Shown: positions 33,482 through 47,006 of the stretch, piece by piece
Numbering within the stretch: the first letter of the stretch is position 1
Layout: the number at the start of each line of letters is the position of its first letter
NCBI GenBank assembly: GCA_028554795.2
Contig: JAPYKE020000270.1
Span: 389,501-453,500 of the forward strand
Reading direction: 5' to 3'
From: Sinohyriopsis cumingii
Lineage: Eukaryota > Mollusca > Bivalvia > Unionida > Unionidae
Length of the DNA: 64,000 nucleotides
Made by a program: the position numbers and the translations under genes
The notes under the pieces: model-generated
What the model was told of the DNA's origin: nothing
What the model saw: the letters and a program-made list of their open reading frames with translations, nothing else
Database searches by the model: none

Positions 33482-35745
33482 GTTTCATGAACATATCTTT
33501 AACATTTTGTTTTCAACTGGGTACATTTTGCAGAGCATTTTCATTATATCAGTGATGATGATTCATTGTGTTAGTCCTAAATCTTAAGCCAAAGGTTCTA
33601 GTTATAAATAAAAACACCAACAAGAACACTATAATACATTATTATATTAACTTGAATTTATACTTTTCGATTCATAAATATATATACACACAAGGTGTCA
33701 CACAAATTATTTAGGTTAGAACTGGTAATTTATTTCTGTTTCCAATTAGCGTGGGTGGAGGGAAGACCAATGTTCCTGTCGAACTAGACGCAGTTCACTT
33801 AATCCCTATGTTTCTAGGTAGGCAAACATAACGGAGAACGATCATCCCTGTGTCTGTTTTTTTATTTCCTTATATTTATCAACCATGTCAGAATTGTACA
33901 CAAATGTTCATCTGCTTTAAAATAAATATAACATCATCTTTTTCTGATTCTGTTATTTTGATTTCATGGGCACAAGTGGAAAGAGACAATATTTTAAATA
34001 CAATTAAGATCTATATAAAATGGGAAATTACATTCAAATTATATGGATATGGACACAGCTATACCCATATTTCTCTATGTTTTACTTACCTAAGCATATA
34101 CATAAATTTCTACTGGAATCTACACGCTGTGCCTAGCAAGCTAAGTATTGATCAAATGCACTTGTAGTTCATTTACGTACAGGAGATATAGTTAAATCCA
34201 TATTTATGTATTAGCAAACACGTGAATTGTTCTAGAGAGGGAAAAGAGAAATTGTTTGTATTTGGTAAATTACTGATGAATTTTCCACATTTTAGTCATT
34301 TAAAGTCATACGAAGCTACACTGCATCGCTGGACACATTAGTTGTATGATTCAGCTTATCGAAACACGTCAGAGTTTTCTCCATGTTCAGATATGTAAAA
34401 TGCTTTTGGAAATATGGCGAAGTTCGCCATTTGGGACGAAAATATTCCCATTTACTCAAACACGAAAATCTCCCATTCTGTTAAAATATGAAATTACTTG
34501 TCGCATGTACAAATTGTTGCACAGTATGGTTATTTTATAAACAGATGTTACGTAATGGAATGTCTGTTACGTCGTATCAAATACAATTTAAAGATAAATT
34601 GCAATGTTATGACTTTCAAAATGTTTTTGCCATGGTATTATCAGATCAAGTGCATTGTTGAAATGTTTGGATTGTTTGGGCCGAAAAGAGGCCTTATAGT
34701 ACCTACCCGGTATAGTTTTGGTATTAAACGTAACCCATAATCAATATTGTCATTTCAAAATGATTACTTTCTTGTTCCGTTCCTTTGATTTCTTTAAGCA
34801 ATGTATATTCGTCCCCATTACTGGGCATTACTATTAATTACTATACATTACTGTCGAATTATGTTCCTCATTGTATTTAGGGAGATCCAGATTGACTACA
34901 ATTACTTATAATACAGTTTGATGTTGACGTAGTCATTACGCACATACTGGCGAATCCCTGTTCTATAAATAGCAAATTGAAGGTCGCAAATGACCATGAT
35001 ACCAGTGACGAATTCCCGATTCCTATCTCAACAAAACAAACAATGCTTAACTCTACCATAGACGCGCCAATTCAACACTGGAATTTAAAGATTTAGGATG
35101 TGGTTAATCCTGATTAAACGGTTAAGAATGTTGGTTATGCATGAAACTTGATTTGCATAATATGTATGAAATTTCATTCAATCTAAATATTCGAAAGCAA
35201 ACGTGTAATTTAATATTGATAATTTACATAAACTTAGAGTCATTGCTTGTTTCATGAACGAATATATCCACCAATTACCTTGCTCGAATGTTATTATTAC
35301 GAAAATGATTGTAAAGAGAGTAAGATATCGTAGTTTGGTAAAGAATAAACGTATACTTTTTCTATATGTGTTCAGACTAATTAGCAATGCCTGGTAAGTT
35401 ATTTCTTGACCAGTCTTTGTTATACAAGTATTGCGCATGACATTTTGAAGTCATATCAGAAATAATAATGTAAAACGATAACATCTGAGGAGAAGGTATA
35501 GAGGAAAATCAGCAGAAATGTTGGTCATATACAATGTTTTCCCATATGTTCAAGATAGGATTACAGTCAATATTGACCCAAGAATATTCGTCCTTTATAA
35601 TTTATTTAAAGTTCCTTTGGTGCCACGACGTTCTTTTGAAGCGGTAATATAACTACAAAATTCGCCATAAAGAGAGGGATAATGACACAGATCTGTTTTC
35701 TTCTTTCAAAGTGTTTAAATTAGTCAGGCTTGTACATTTGCTAAT

Positions 35746-35960
35746 GGGTGACCAAGTGGTCTAAGGCACTCGACTTTATAGATTACTTTTGTCTCACTTC
35801 TTTCTGCTTTGCTTCCATTCTCGGCAATAGTTGGTATGACAAAAAGATTGTCGCTTCTTAGGTCGATGGTTCTTCTCAGGTTTTTCCTCCATCAAATTAA
35901 AATGGCCGTCATGTATAGCCTACGATAAGTTGACAAATACTTTAAATCAAAATACCATAA
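35746..35960 (+). mobile_element. tRNA-derived SINE, old, in unit 2
   Basis: Begins GGGTGACCAAGTGGTCTAAG, a Leu/Ser-tRNA-like box A. Box B is no longer recognisable. The body contains TAGGTCGATGGTTCTTCTCA and CCTCCATCAAATTAAAATGG, followed by a tail related to TAAAACACATCGGTAAAT. From memory the body and tail resemble a very common molluscan SINE. The inverted paralogue at 5260-5290 lacks it, with flanks joined. Confidence 0.65.
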
Positions 35961-36659
35961 AACACATCGGTAAATATGTGCATATATGAAAACAGAGATC
36001 AGTACACGGGCACATAATATTATACAGTTATATCGTGTATCATAAATTATTAACCTTAATGAGAAATAAACCTATTCATGTCCATCATTCATGGCATCAT
36101 AAACAATATTGGGACTCCACGTATCAATCATATACAGTACACCTAGTTTTACTTACCTATTGATTTTTTTATGTACCTATTGATTGAATGACATTTTTAT
36201 ATACTTGCTATCAAAATAAACTTAAGCGCATTCCTACACACATCATAATATTTCGAAACATATTGTCATGTAGATGTCATGTCTTTAACAGTATTTAAAG
36301 TCGATAACAAGCATACCTCGAGATCAAAATGTTGCTGGCAGTTTGTTATTATCTTCAGACGCACCAAATGTGATGAAGTACTATTACTGTTTGTGGGTTC
36401 CTCGCAGTACCTTACTTTGCTCCAATGTATTGTTTGTGTGTATTTTCTTCAGGCATTTCATTTTCACCTATTTAGTTAATGGACAATCGTACATATTGTC
36501 ACTGTAACTTGTCACTGTATGACATGCCATGTTTAAGATATTTATTTCAGCACTCCATCTCCATATTAGAATTTGTTATCTTTAATCTATCGCTCTAATA
36601 ATTAAATGAATTGTCTTTTTCTTTAAAGGTATATTGCTCTTAACTGTGGAATGTTATTA

Positions 36660-36829
36660 CTATTTAATTTATTTATTACCGGCTAATACATGCATATGCA
36701 ACTACTAATTTAGATCATATAACCTAAAAAATTATAAATTTGTAGCTGATAAAATTAAAGTTTTGCATTTATACTATTCATTGGTAGAGATTGATATTTA
36801 TTTTCTATAGACATTAGTATTATTGTACC

Positions 36830-36861
<32 letters not shown>

Positions 36862-37260
36862 GAATGAAAAAGATTTAACTTAGCAAAAACGCTGTATATT
36901 TTATTAAGTGGATATGATCGGAATTGGCTCAAGTAAAGTAGACTGCCTGTAAATGATAGGGGCTGGATCTATGCATGGATATACTACTCTATGTTTATAA
37001 TCTGGCGGTGAGCGGGAACATGGCCATGGGAGTGTATAGTGTGGCTTTGAGCCGTGACACGAAGTTATCACGTTAATGTATTCGATCTAAGACATAATAT
37101 TTAAAGACTTATTAAAAGTGTTTTCCGAGAAAAAAAAACCTTGGTGGAGTTCAGCATGATAAGATTGTTATGTCTACTTTTTATGAGTGTTTTTGTTCAA
37201 GTAGACAGCTGATTCTCGATAGGAGGTGCCATACAACTGTAACATGTAGATTGTTGTCAA
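36660..37260 (+). repeat. Linker between repeat units 2 and 3
   Basis: Contains an ATT array (36831-36861) and, from about 37060, the start of the unit that also occurs at 10790. The corresponding sequence is missing at 41380-41390, where unit 3 jumps straight to the 37255-equivalent. Confidence 0.6.
36831..36861. repeat. (ATT)n microsatellite
   Basis: Short ATT array equivalent to the AAT array at 4341-4394 in the inverted unit. Confidence 0.9.
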
Positions 37261-38739
37261 TGGAACGATTCACAACAGTCTTTCTCAAAACCTGCTTCTG
37301 ATGAAGTACATAGATGATTCTGTCTGTAAGAAAAGTCTACTGCAGTTTAAGACTATTTTCAGCTTTGGTTCTGAGTAAAGCCATATATTTTCTGGAGAAA
37401 GAGAATTGATTTGGTACGTTTTCGAAGGATCACTGTTCATTCAGATATTCTACCGCGTTGTTTTGTACAGTATTAGATCTGACTGGAGAAGTGTTGGTTA
37501 TATTCAGGTGTATAATCAAACATCTGTTGATCAGATTGGTTCACGGCTGGGACATGACTATAATGCGCTCGAATAGTGTGGTTCTGACTCAAGGTACAAA
37601 CATATTCACCGATATAGATATCGGTTCCGAGGTAGAATATATAACACATTCATATTAAAAATTTCTTTCTCATCAATAAGCTGCATGGTGCTTTAAAGCA
37701 GCAGCGTTTTTCTTTCTCTGTGTTAATATTTGATTCTGTACAAGGACGAAGTTGGTTCTATAGAGTTGGAGGGCCATAAAAATACAATATTTAAATTAAT
37801 CTGGTTGAAAGAGTAAAGCCGTCGACAAGGACTATCTCTAAATTTATTTCTTACTGATGGAATAAATTATTACGTGGATATAACATGTCTATAGACGTTT
37901 TAGTCTATATTCAACTCTGGCTCTGAGCAAGGATTTATTTATTCTGGGCAGAGACATAATTATTTTTGGACATTGGTAAAAACAATTATGGCGTCTGAAT
38001 ATATTCAATGTAAGTTCATACAGCTATCGGGGTGTTTTGGTAAAGGATTTCTTCAGATTTGCAGGTATACACTCTAATGTTTGTTAAAAACTTGCTTCAT
38101 GCTTGGGACATGACCAGTAGGCGTGCGAAAGGTGTGGTTTCGAACAGGTGGCACGAAGTTAACGCTAGAACTTTATCGGTTCTGAGCTAGAATATTAAAT
38201 CAAATGACATTAATGGAATGTCCCACATCAATAAGCTTGTTCTGCCTGTTTTAATATTTTTATTTCGAGTCTGGACAAATATTTCCCCTTTCGCACATTG
38301 CTGTTGTGATGTTGATCTTCAAATAATATCGCAGTAAAAGTATCTTTGTCATCAAAACTTTATTTGAATTTAGAATAAAAGTCTAGTTCTGACTGTTTTC
38401 AAAGACATACACTCGCAAGATTCTCTCACACACACACACACACACAAACATATTCACAGAACTGAGATAAAGTTTTTTCAACTGTATGTTATGTCTCGAA
38501 TAAAAACAAAACAGCTTCTTTGTGTGTGCTCATCCCCCCCCCCTCTCTCTCACTCTCGCTCTCCATTTATTCCACAATCTCTTTCAGCACAGAAATATTC
38601 GTGTCAACGGATGCTGGCTAAACTGATATCATACACTGATGACACGTTTATCATTCTGAGTACGAAATAAAACTCACCGATTTGCAGCGCAAAGTGCTAT
38701 ATATTTCTGGATTAAAGCATATGATACAACAACAATGCC

Positions 38740-38740
<1 letters not shown>

Positions 38741-38781
<41 letters not shown>
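38741..38781. repeat. (AAT)n microsatellite
   Basis: Pure AAT array at the position equivalent to 33432-33480. Confidence 0.95.
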
Positions 38782-38782
<1 letters not shown>

Positions 38783-38980
38783 GTTTGATGAACATCTCTT
38801 TAACATTCTTTTATCAGCTGGGTACATTTTGAGAGCATTTTCATTATCATCAGTGATGCTGATTCAGTGTGTTAGTCCTAAACCTAATCCAAAGATTCTA
38901 ATTGTAAATAAAAACATCAACAAGAACACACTATAATCCATTATTATATTAACTTGAATTTATACTTTTTGATTCTTGAC

Positions 38981-39091
<111 letters not shown>

Positions 39092-40945
39092 TACAAGATG
39101 GCACACACATTATTTAGGTTAGAATTGGTTAATTTATTTTTGTTTCCAATTATCGTGGGTAGAGGGAAGACCAACGTTTCTGTCGAACTAGACGCGGTTT
39201 ACTTAATACCTAGGTAGAAGGTAGGGCAAAAGTAACAGAGAATGATTATCGCTGTGTCTGTTGCTTATTTCCTTATATTCATCAACCATGTCAGAATTGT
39301 ACACAAACATTCATGTGCTATAAAATAAATATAGCAACATCTTTTTGTGATTCTGTCATTTTGATTTCATGGGCACAAGTGGGAATAGCCTATATTTTAA
39401 ATAAAAGGGACATCTATTTCAAATGGAAAATTACATACAAATTATATGCATATGGGCACAGCTATACCCAGTTTTCTATATGTTTTACTTACCTGAGCAT
39501 ATACATAAATTTCTACCTGGAATCTACACGCCCTGCCTAGCAAACTAAGTATTGGTCCGATGCACTTGTATGATTCAGCTTATCGAAACACGTCAGAGTT
39601 TTCTCCATGTTCAGATAAGCCAGATGCTTTTGGAAATATGGCGAAATTCGCCATTTGGGACGAAAATATTCCCATTTACTCAAACACGAAAATCCCCCAT
39701 TCTGTTAAAATATGAAATTACTTGTCGCATGTACAAATTGTTGCACAAGATTGTCATTTTATAAACAGATGTGACGTAATGAACTGTCTGTTACGTCGTA
39801 TCAAATACAATTTAAAGATGAATTGCCATTTTATGCCGTTCAAAATGTTTTTGCCATAGTATTAATAGATCAAGTGCATTGTCGAAACGTTTTAATTGTT
39901 ATGGCCGCAAAGAGAATTTCTATTACCTAGCCTGTATAGTTTTGGTATTAAACGTAACCCATAATCTATACTGTCATTTCAAAATGATTAATTTCTTGTT
40001 CCATTCCTTTGATTTCTTTAAGCAATGTATATTCGGCCCCATTACTGTACATTACTATTAATTACTATACATCACTATCGAATTCTGTACCTCATTGTTT
40101 TTAGGGAGATCCAGATTGACTACAATTACTTGAAATACATTTTGATGTTGACGTAGTCATTACGCACATACTGGCGAATCCCTGTTCAATAAATAGCAAA
40201 CTGAAGGTCGCAGATGACGATGACAAAAAAAGAAACAATGACTAACTCTACCATAGATGCGCCAGTTCAACACTGGAATGTAAAGAGTTAGGATCTGGTT
40301 AATCCTGATCAAACGATTAAGAAAGTTGGTTATACATGAAACTTTGTTTGTGTACTATGTATGAAATAATTTCATACATTCGAAATATTCGAAAGCAAAC
40401 GTGTAATTTAATATTGATAATTTACATTAATTTAGAGTCATTGTTTGCTTCATGAACGAATATATCAACCAATTACCTTGCTTGAGGGTCATTATTCCGT
40501 ACACTCGAACGAAAATGAAAGTAAAGAGAGTAAAATATCGTAGTTTGGTAATTATTAAATGTGTAATTTTTCTAGATGAGTTCAGACTAATTAGTAAGTT
40601 ATTTCTTGACCAAGGTTTGTTATACAAGTATTGTGCATGAACATTGGAAATCATATCAGAAATAATAATATTAAACGATATTATTTGGGGAGAAGGTATA
40701 GAGGAAAGTCAACAGAAATGTTGGTCGTATATAATTTTTTCTGATATGTTCATGATAGCATTAGATTAAAGATTGACCCAAGAATATTCGTCCTTTATAA
40801 TTTATTTAAAGTTCCTTTGGTGTGACGACGTTCTTTTGAAGCGGTAATATAACTACAAAATTCGCCATAAAGAGAGGGATAATGACACAGATCTGTTTTC
40901 TTCTTTCAAAGTGTTTAAATTAGTCAGGCTTGTACTTTTGCTAAT

Positions 40946-41180
40946 GGGTGACCAAGTGGTCTAAGGCACTCGCCTTTATAGATTAATGTTGTCTCAGTTC
41001 TTTCTGCTTTGCTTCCATTCCCGTGTTGGCAATAGTTGGTATGTCAAAAAGATTGTTGCTTCCCTTAGGTCGATGGTTCTTCTCAGGTTCTTCCTCCATC
41101 AAATTAAAATGGCTATGATGTATAGCCTACGATATGTTGACAAATCCGTTAAATCACAGAACCATAAAACACATCGGTAA
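40946..41180 (+). mobile_element. tRNA-derived SINE, old, in unit 3
   Basis: Same element and position as 35746-35960, with the same box-A head GGGTGACCAAGTGGTCTAAG. It keeps a slightly longer middle part (TTCCCGTGTTGG) that is shortened at 35820. Confidence 0.65.
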
Positions 41181-42895
41181 ATACGTTTAGTTAATGGACA
41201 ATCGTATTTTATGTTACTGTAATTTGGCACTGACATGTTTAAGATATTTATTTCAGCACTCTATATCCATATTGACTGTTGTTTTCTTTAATCTTTCGCT
41301 CTAATAATTAACTGAATTGTCTTTTTCCTTAAAGGTATTTTTCTCTGAACTCTAGACCGTCGTGGAATGTTATTTAATTCTTTTATCAATGGAAAGATTC
41401 ACAACAGTCTTTCTCAAATCCTGCATCTGATGAAGTTTATAGATGATTCTGTCTGTACGAAAGGTCCATTGCCGTTTAAGACTGTTTTCAACTTTGGTTC
41501 TTGACAAAGCCATATATTTTCTGGAGAAAGAGAATTGATTTGGTGCGTTTTCGAAGGTTAACTGTTCATTCAGATATTCTATCGCGCTGTTTTTGTACAG
41601 GATTAGATATGACTGGAGAAATGTTGGCTATATTCAGATGTATACTCATATATCTGTTGATCAGATTGGTTCACGGCTGGAAAATGACTATAATGTGCTA
41701 GAATAATGTGGTTCTGACTCAAGACACCGACATATCCACTGATATAAATAACGGTTCCGAGGTGGAAGATATATAAAATTCTTATTAAAAATTTCGTTCT
41801 CAGCATTAATCTGCATGGTGCTTAATAGCAGCAGCGTGTTTCCTCTGTGTTAATATTAGATTCTGTACAAGGACGAAGTTGGTTCTATAGAGTGGGTGGG
41901 GGCGATACAAATACAACGTTTAAATTGATCTGGTTGAAAAGGTAATGACGCCCACAAGGACTATCTCTAAATTTGTTTCTCATGGATGGAATAAATTATT
42001 ATGTGGATATAATATGTCTATAGACGTTTAAGTCTAAATTCAACTCTGGTTCTGAGCAAGGATTTACTTATTCTGGACAGCGACATAATTAGTTTTGAAC
42101 ATTGACAAGAAAAAATAGTGCGTTTCATTAGATTCAATATAGGTTCATACAACTATCGTATTGTTTTTGTAAGGGATTTCTTCAGATTTGAAGGTATACA
42201 CTCTAATGTTTGTTATAAACTTGGTTCATGCTTGGGATATGACCAGTAGGCGTGTGCAAGGTGTGGTTTCGAACAGGTGTCACAAGGTTAACGCTAGAAC
42301 TTTATCGGTTGTGTGTTAGATATTAAATCAAATGATATTAAAAAAATGTCTCACATCAATAAGCTTCATAAAGTTGAGCACGAGCAGCTTGTTCTGTCAG
42401 TTTTAATATTTTTCTTTCGAGTCTGGACAATAATTTCCACTTACGAACATTGCTTTTGTGATCTTGATATTCAAAAAATATCTCGTTAAAAGGCTCTTTG
42501 TCAGCTAAACTTTATTTGAATTTAGAATATTCCTCTAGTTCCACTGTTTTTATAGACATGCACTCGCACGCTCCTCACACTCAAACATATTTACAGAACT
42601 GAAATTAAGTTTGTTTTAAACTGTATGTCTCAAATAGAAACAAAAGCAACTTTGTGTGTGCTCCTCCTCCCCCCCCCCTCTCTTCATTGACTCCACCATC
42701 TCTTTCACCACACAAAATATTAGCGTTAACGCATGTTGGCTAATCTGATATCAAACACTGATGACACGTTTACGAGTACGAAATACAACCAACCTATTTG
42801 TAACTATTAGAAAAAGAATTTCACATTTTAGTCTTACCATATGTGACTTAAGGCCATGCAAGATTATAAAGTGATGACGTAAGAAAATATTGCGT

Positions 42896-42932
42896 TAGAT
42901 AGATAGATATAGATAGATAGATAAATAGAGAG

Positions 42933-42964
<32 letters not shown>

Positions 42965-43011
42965 CGATAAATAGATAGATAGATAGATGATTGATAGATA
43001 GATATATAGAT
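42896..43011. repeat. (GATA)n microsatellite, copy 2
   Basis: GATA array, without the long GA block that interrupts the copy at 12486-12603. Confidence 0.95.
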
Positions 43012-45081
43012 TTGTAACATTACGACAAGGTAATCCAGTGGAAAAGAAGGAAGACTGTGTAAAATATGAGGAGAGCGATTGTGATGCAGATGTTATTGCT
43101 GTCACTTCAGCTATTAATTAGCATCAGAGATTTTGATGTGTACATCAGACATTCCGTTCAGGAAGTTTGGAGAAAATATTACTCAGAAGCAAACAAAAAC
43201 AACAGTAACCTGAAAAGAAATAATCATGAAAGGTAATAGGGCCAGCTCGAGTTTAAGTTTTGCAATAGTTTGGGAAATATGTACAACGCCTGGTCACGAA
43301 CCTCTAAATTAACAAGATAATGTTAGAAACGTTTGAATAATAAAGTTAATGAGAAGCGAACTAACGACAGATCTCAATGAAGGTATCTAGGAGATGTACG
43401 ATTCGATGAGTTCTCTCAAATAACGAATTTACCAATAACAAATAGACTATATCATTCAAGCCACTTTTACAATAGAAATTTATTTATATTCAGTGAGTGT
43501 AGCAAGAGTGTACGAAGTGTGATTTCTATCAGTAGTAATAAAACTAGAAAATTGTAACCAAATTGGGTATAGACGGAACGATTTAGTAGATTATCATTGC
43601 TAACAGTGATGAAAATGGCAGCTACGACATCTTTCACTTTTGAATGGCCATTCGCGCTCTCTGAAAGCATACTCTACTTGCTTTGTTTGACTCATGCAAA
43701 ATATGGTTATCGAAGCCTCCTAGAGGCGAATTGTTTTACTGTTTTTAGAATGAATGTAATTGCGTTGTACGTTAAAGATATTCGTTGTTTGAAGTAGGAA
43801 TATGTCCTTCTGTAGTTGTGTCTGTGACCATATGCTTATCTGAATGCACTAATGATTCCGTTACATACCCTAACTACTATTAGTTATGATTTAAGGCAAA
43901 GCATAACAAAGTCCTTTCTATCTGTTCAGAGGACGAAATTAATTGCAAGAAAATGTTAAAACTTCAATGGAAATAGCCATACGATTTTTAGCAAATCAGA
44001 GCGTAGTTGTTATAATAAATTACATTTAGACCGAATTTGCTGTAAACTTTCCAACCCTCTCCCACTAACCCTAAAGATGCAATCTTCGATCATGTACCTG
44101 TTACTCGAATATACCTAATACAACAATGATTAAATGTCTATAAATATAGAATGAGGCCGATCAGTTCCTCTGTAAAATGGATGGTATTTACATGTACCAC
44201 ACCACCCAATCTATTATCTCTGTGCTATTCATATACTGGTGGAAGACTAATGTATGGCTTATATTTTACAGGTGTTTCTGACCGCGACAGAAACAGATAT
44301 TACACAGAGATTCAGAGCATTCATATTGTATTTGCGGTATGTAGTAAGAGAATTTCGACAGTAATGAAATTTCATAAATCCCACATTCTTGACGGTATTT
44401 GGACAATAATACAGATCCAGTTGATAATGACTTTGATGATGCTATATGGCACTGTTCCACACATCTGCATCAGCCAAATATATATTTATCGGCTAAATAA
44501 ACATAATATCATACTCGATGAATCAATGGAGATGCATGAATCAGGCCAATTAAAATAAATGAGATCAGGGAGTAATCAATTTTATATTATCTAATACATG
44601 TTATATATGGTTATGTTTGATTATGTATTCTGCTATGCAATTTAAAATTATCTTTTCACAAGGTCTTCTGCAAAGAGACATAAAGATTTAGGCAGTGTTT
44701 AATTCCTATTAAATTGGTACAAATGGTTGACTAAATGCAGTTATATACTCTAATGTATATCAATACGCGTGCTTCATTGTGGTAACATGACTATAAGGCC
44801 TGTAAATAATGTGGAATTGAGACTGCCGTTTACATTCGGATCGTTGTCATTGTACTCTAACGGGATCACGAGTAATAAAATAGCACATATATCCCAGCAG
44901 TATTCTTCTGACATACACAATGCTCTAATTGTTAAGTATAAATGAAATCCAATTTTAAATTAGGAGACAATCCGTCTAAATTCTTAGAGATGTAAAAGTT
45001 ACACAAGGAATCTTCAGAAGCAAAATTATTTTGTTGTCATAGAAGATGCATACGTTAATTAGACCAGAACCCCACTCACAT

Positions 45082-45088
45082 CCTCCCT

Positions 45089-45128
<40 letters not shown>
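45082..45128. repeat. (CCCT)n/(CT)n microsatellite, copy 2
   Basis: Longer allele of the array at 14678-14712. Confidence 0.9.
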
Positions 45129-45133
<5 letters not shown>

Positions 45134-45677
45134 CTCACTCAAACATACGAGGGCACACAAACATACAGACACAAAGATGAAGACCACAAACATATCTGAG
45201 GTAAGAACATATTATTCTGAGTGGAAATGTTAAGAGCTTCCACGAGTATGCACTATGTGAGCTCTAGTAGAACGTCGCCAGATTTACACAGTGTATGGAT
45301 TTAGATTTATGACGCCTTGTATGGTTTCGTGTTTAGCACTGCTTTTCTCTGGTGACTGTCAGAATATTGTCGATATTCAACTTCCTCAACTCAGAGTCAC
45401 TTTTTTCGAGCTATTATTGTTTGTTATAACTGCAAAATATTGCATGTACCTAGGCCTGTTACGTTAAATCTACATATGTGTGTTGGATATTTGGGTAGCA
45501 AATTGTTACTGCAAATATTATGAGCTACGAACATCTCCTTCTGTCACATGCAGCACCCATCTTCCCACATCCGATCATCAAATTATTTGTTGAAGTATCT
45601 CCAGCTTTTATATTTCTTGTACTGCTATTAAGTTTCCTACTGCGAAATATTTCGTAACATGCAAAATCACCATGATC

Positions 45678-45702
45678 ATCATCATCATCATAATTATCAT
45701 CA

Positions 45703-45759
<57 letters not shown>
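45678..45759. repeat. (ATC)n/(ATT)n microsatellite, copy 2
   Basis: Has fewer ATC and more ATT units than 15258-15338, with almost the same total length. Confidence 0.95.
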
Positions 45760-46912
45760 GGATAATGCAGAAGATGATGATGACTATCCGTATCGGTAAT
45801 GGTATCGTTCCAAAGATATCGATGAAAGTTCGACAGGCATGAACGTGTATTTTTCTAATAGGCTTCGGTGATCCGGGCGTTATTGAAACTTATAGGTCAT
45901 TGATAGATATTTTCTTGTAAAGGGATGTAGCCTTTGGCAGTGAGAAACCCACGGATCCACGACTGTTTCATTTGAATGGCTGATATTACCCAGCCAGTCA
46001 TTTCATATTTCCCAGTCTGAAACGATTGAACAGTTTTCCATATTTTACTTTTACCATTCGTGCTTAGAATTCTCGTCCATTCTATTGTATGATTGGATCG
46101 AATTAGTATAAAGACATGACCGCAAGTAATGCAAGATAACATTGAAATTTTAAACTATTTGACACCGTGCATTTAGTTTCTAACATACCATGAATATTGA
46201 AAAGAAATGGAAGTATTCCGTAAATGTTAAATATTCCTCTCCAAACAAGTCAAGCGCAAGCATGTTGTGACCTGTTCTTTCGAATTCATTGCGATATAAA
46301 TCGGGCATTGAATGTGCAGCCTAAATATTTTATCCGCTTTAAAAGCTTCTACAATGTTAAAATATTCTATATTTTCTTTTTCTAGACGTTCACCCTGCTG
46401 TACACGTTAATAGATCGAAAAAATGTTTCACCGAAAGATGTATAATTTACTTTTATGCAAGGTGGTGACTGACTTATTACCATTTGATTATGACACAAAA
46501 GTGAAACCTCTCCTCTGGGCTATTTTTATATAAATGGAAAATGGATACAGGAGTCACTTCAAATGTTCTTTATGTAAAGCAATTCAAAATACTTAACAAT
46601 TTGAATGTACAGTTTGGTGTATCAGCTATAGCACCAACTTCGTCCATGCACAGTAATCAACATTAAGAGAGATACAATGCTGCTGTTGTTAAAATAGTTT
46701 ATTGCTGAGAAAGAAAATATTAAGAAATTATATTGTTTATTAAAGCTGAGAGTCAATATATTTCAAAGTATAAATTTGTGTCCGGACAAAGAACCACATT
46801 ATTCACACACATTATAGTTATATCGTCATGAGGAACCAAGTTTATAAACAGACATTAGGGTATACCTTCATTTTGCCAACCGTTTACTCAATAAGATTAA
46901 TCCTTTACAGAA

Positions 46913-47006
46913 ACAGCTCGATAGCAAGCCTGAACTAACAGTGAACCTGTTAAAGCAAAACAGCTCGATAGCAAGCCTAAACTAACAGTGAACCTGTTAA
47001 AACGCC
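46913..47006 (+). repeat. 47-bp tandem repeat, copy 2
   Basis: Same two-unit repeat as 16493-16586, with one or two base differences between the units. Confidence 0.8.

Larger units (their letters stand above)
32540..36660 (+). repeat. Old repeat unit, instance 2
   Basis: Resembles 37560-41385 in order and orientation (33180 pairs with 38515, 34346 with 39570, 35178 with 40427, 35746 with 40946). Parts also match 11240-12400 and, reversed, 2760-5745. Minus-strand remnants of the relic reading frame lie at 32870-33180, with a stop. Frames such as 34346-34540 recur in the sister unit but have no recognised motif and differ by replacement changes. Confidence 0.75.
43695..46680. other. Copy 2 of the 13.3-16.3 kb segment
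   Basis: Near-identical to 13290-16260, with the same two doubtful frames (44151-44558 plus, 45897-46142 minus). No additional gene. Confidence 0.55.

Noticed and set aside
35746..35830. Functional tRNA-Leu or tRNA-Ser gene
   Set aside because: Only box A is recognisable. There is no box B and no plausible acceptor or anticodon stem, and the downstream part is SINE body.
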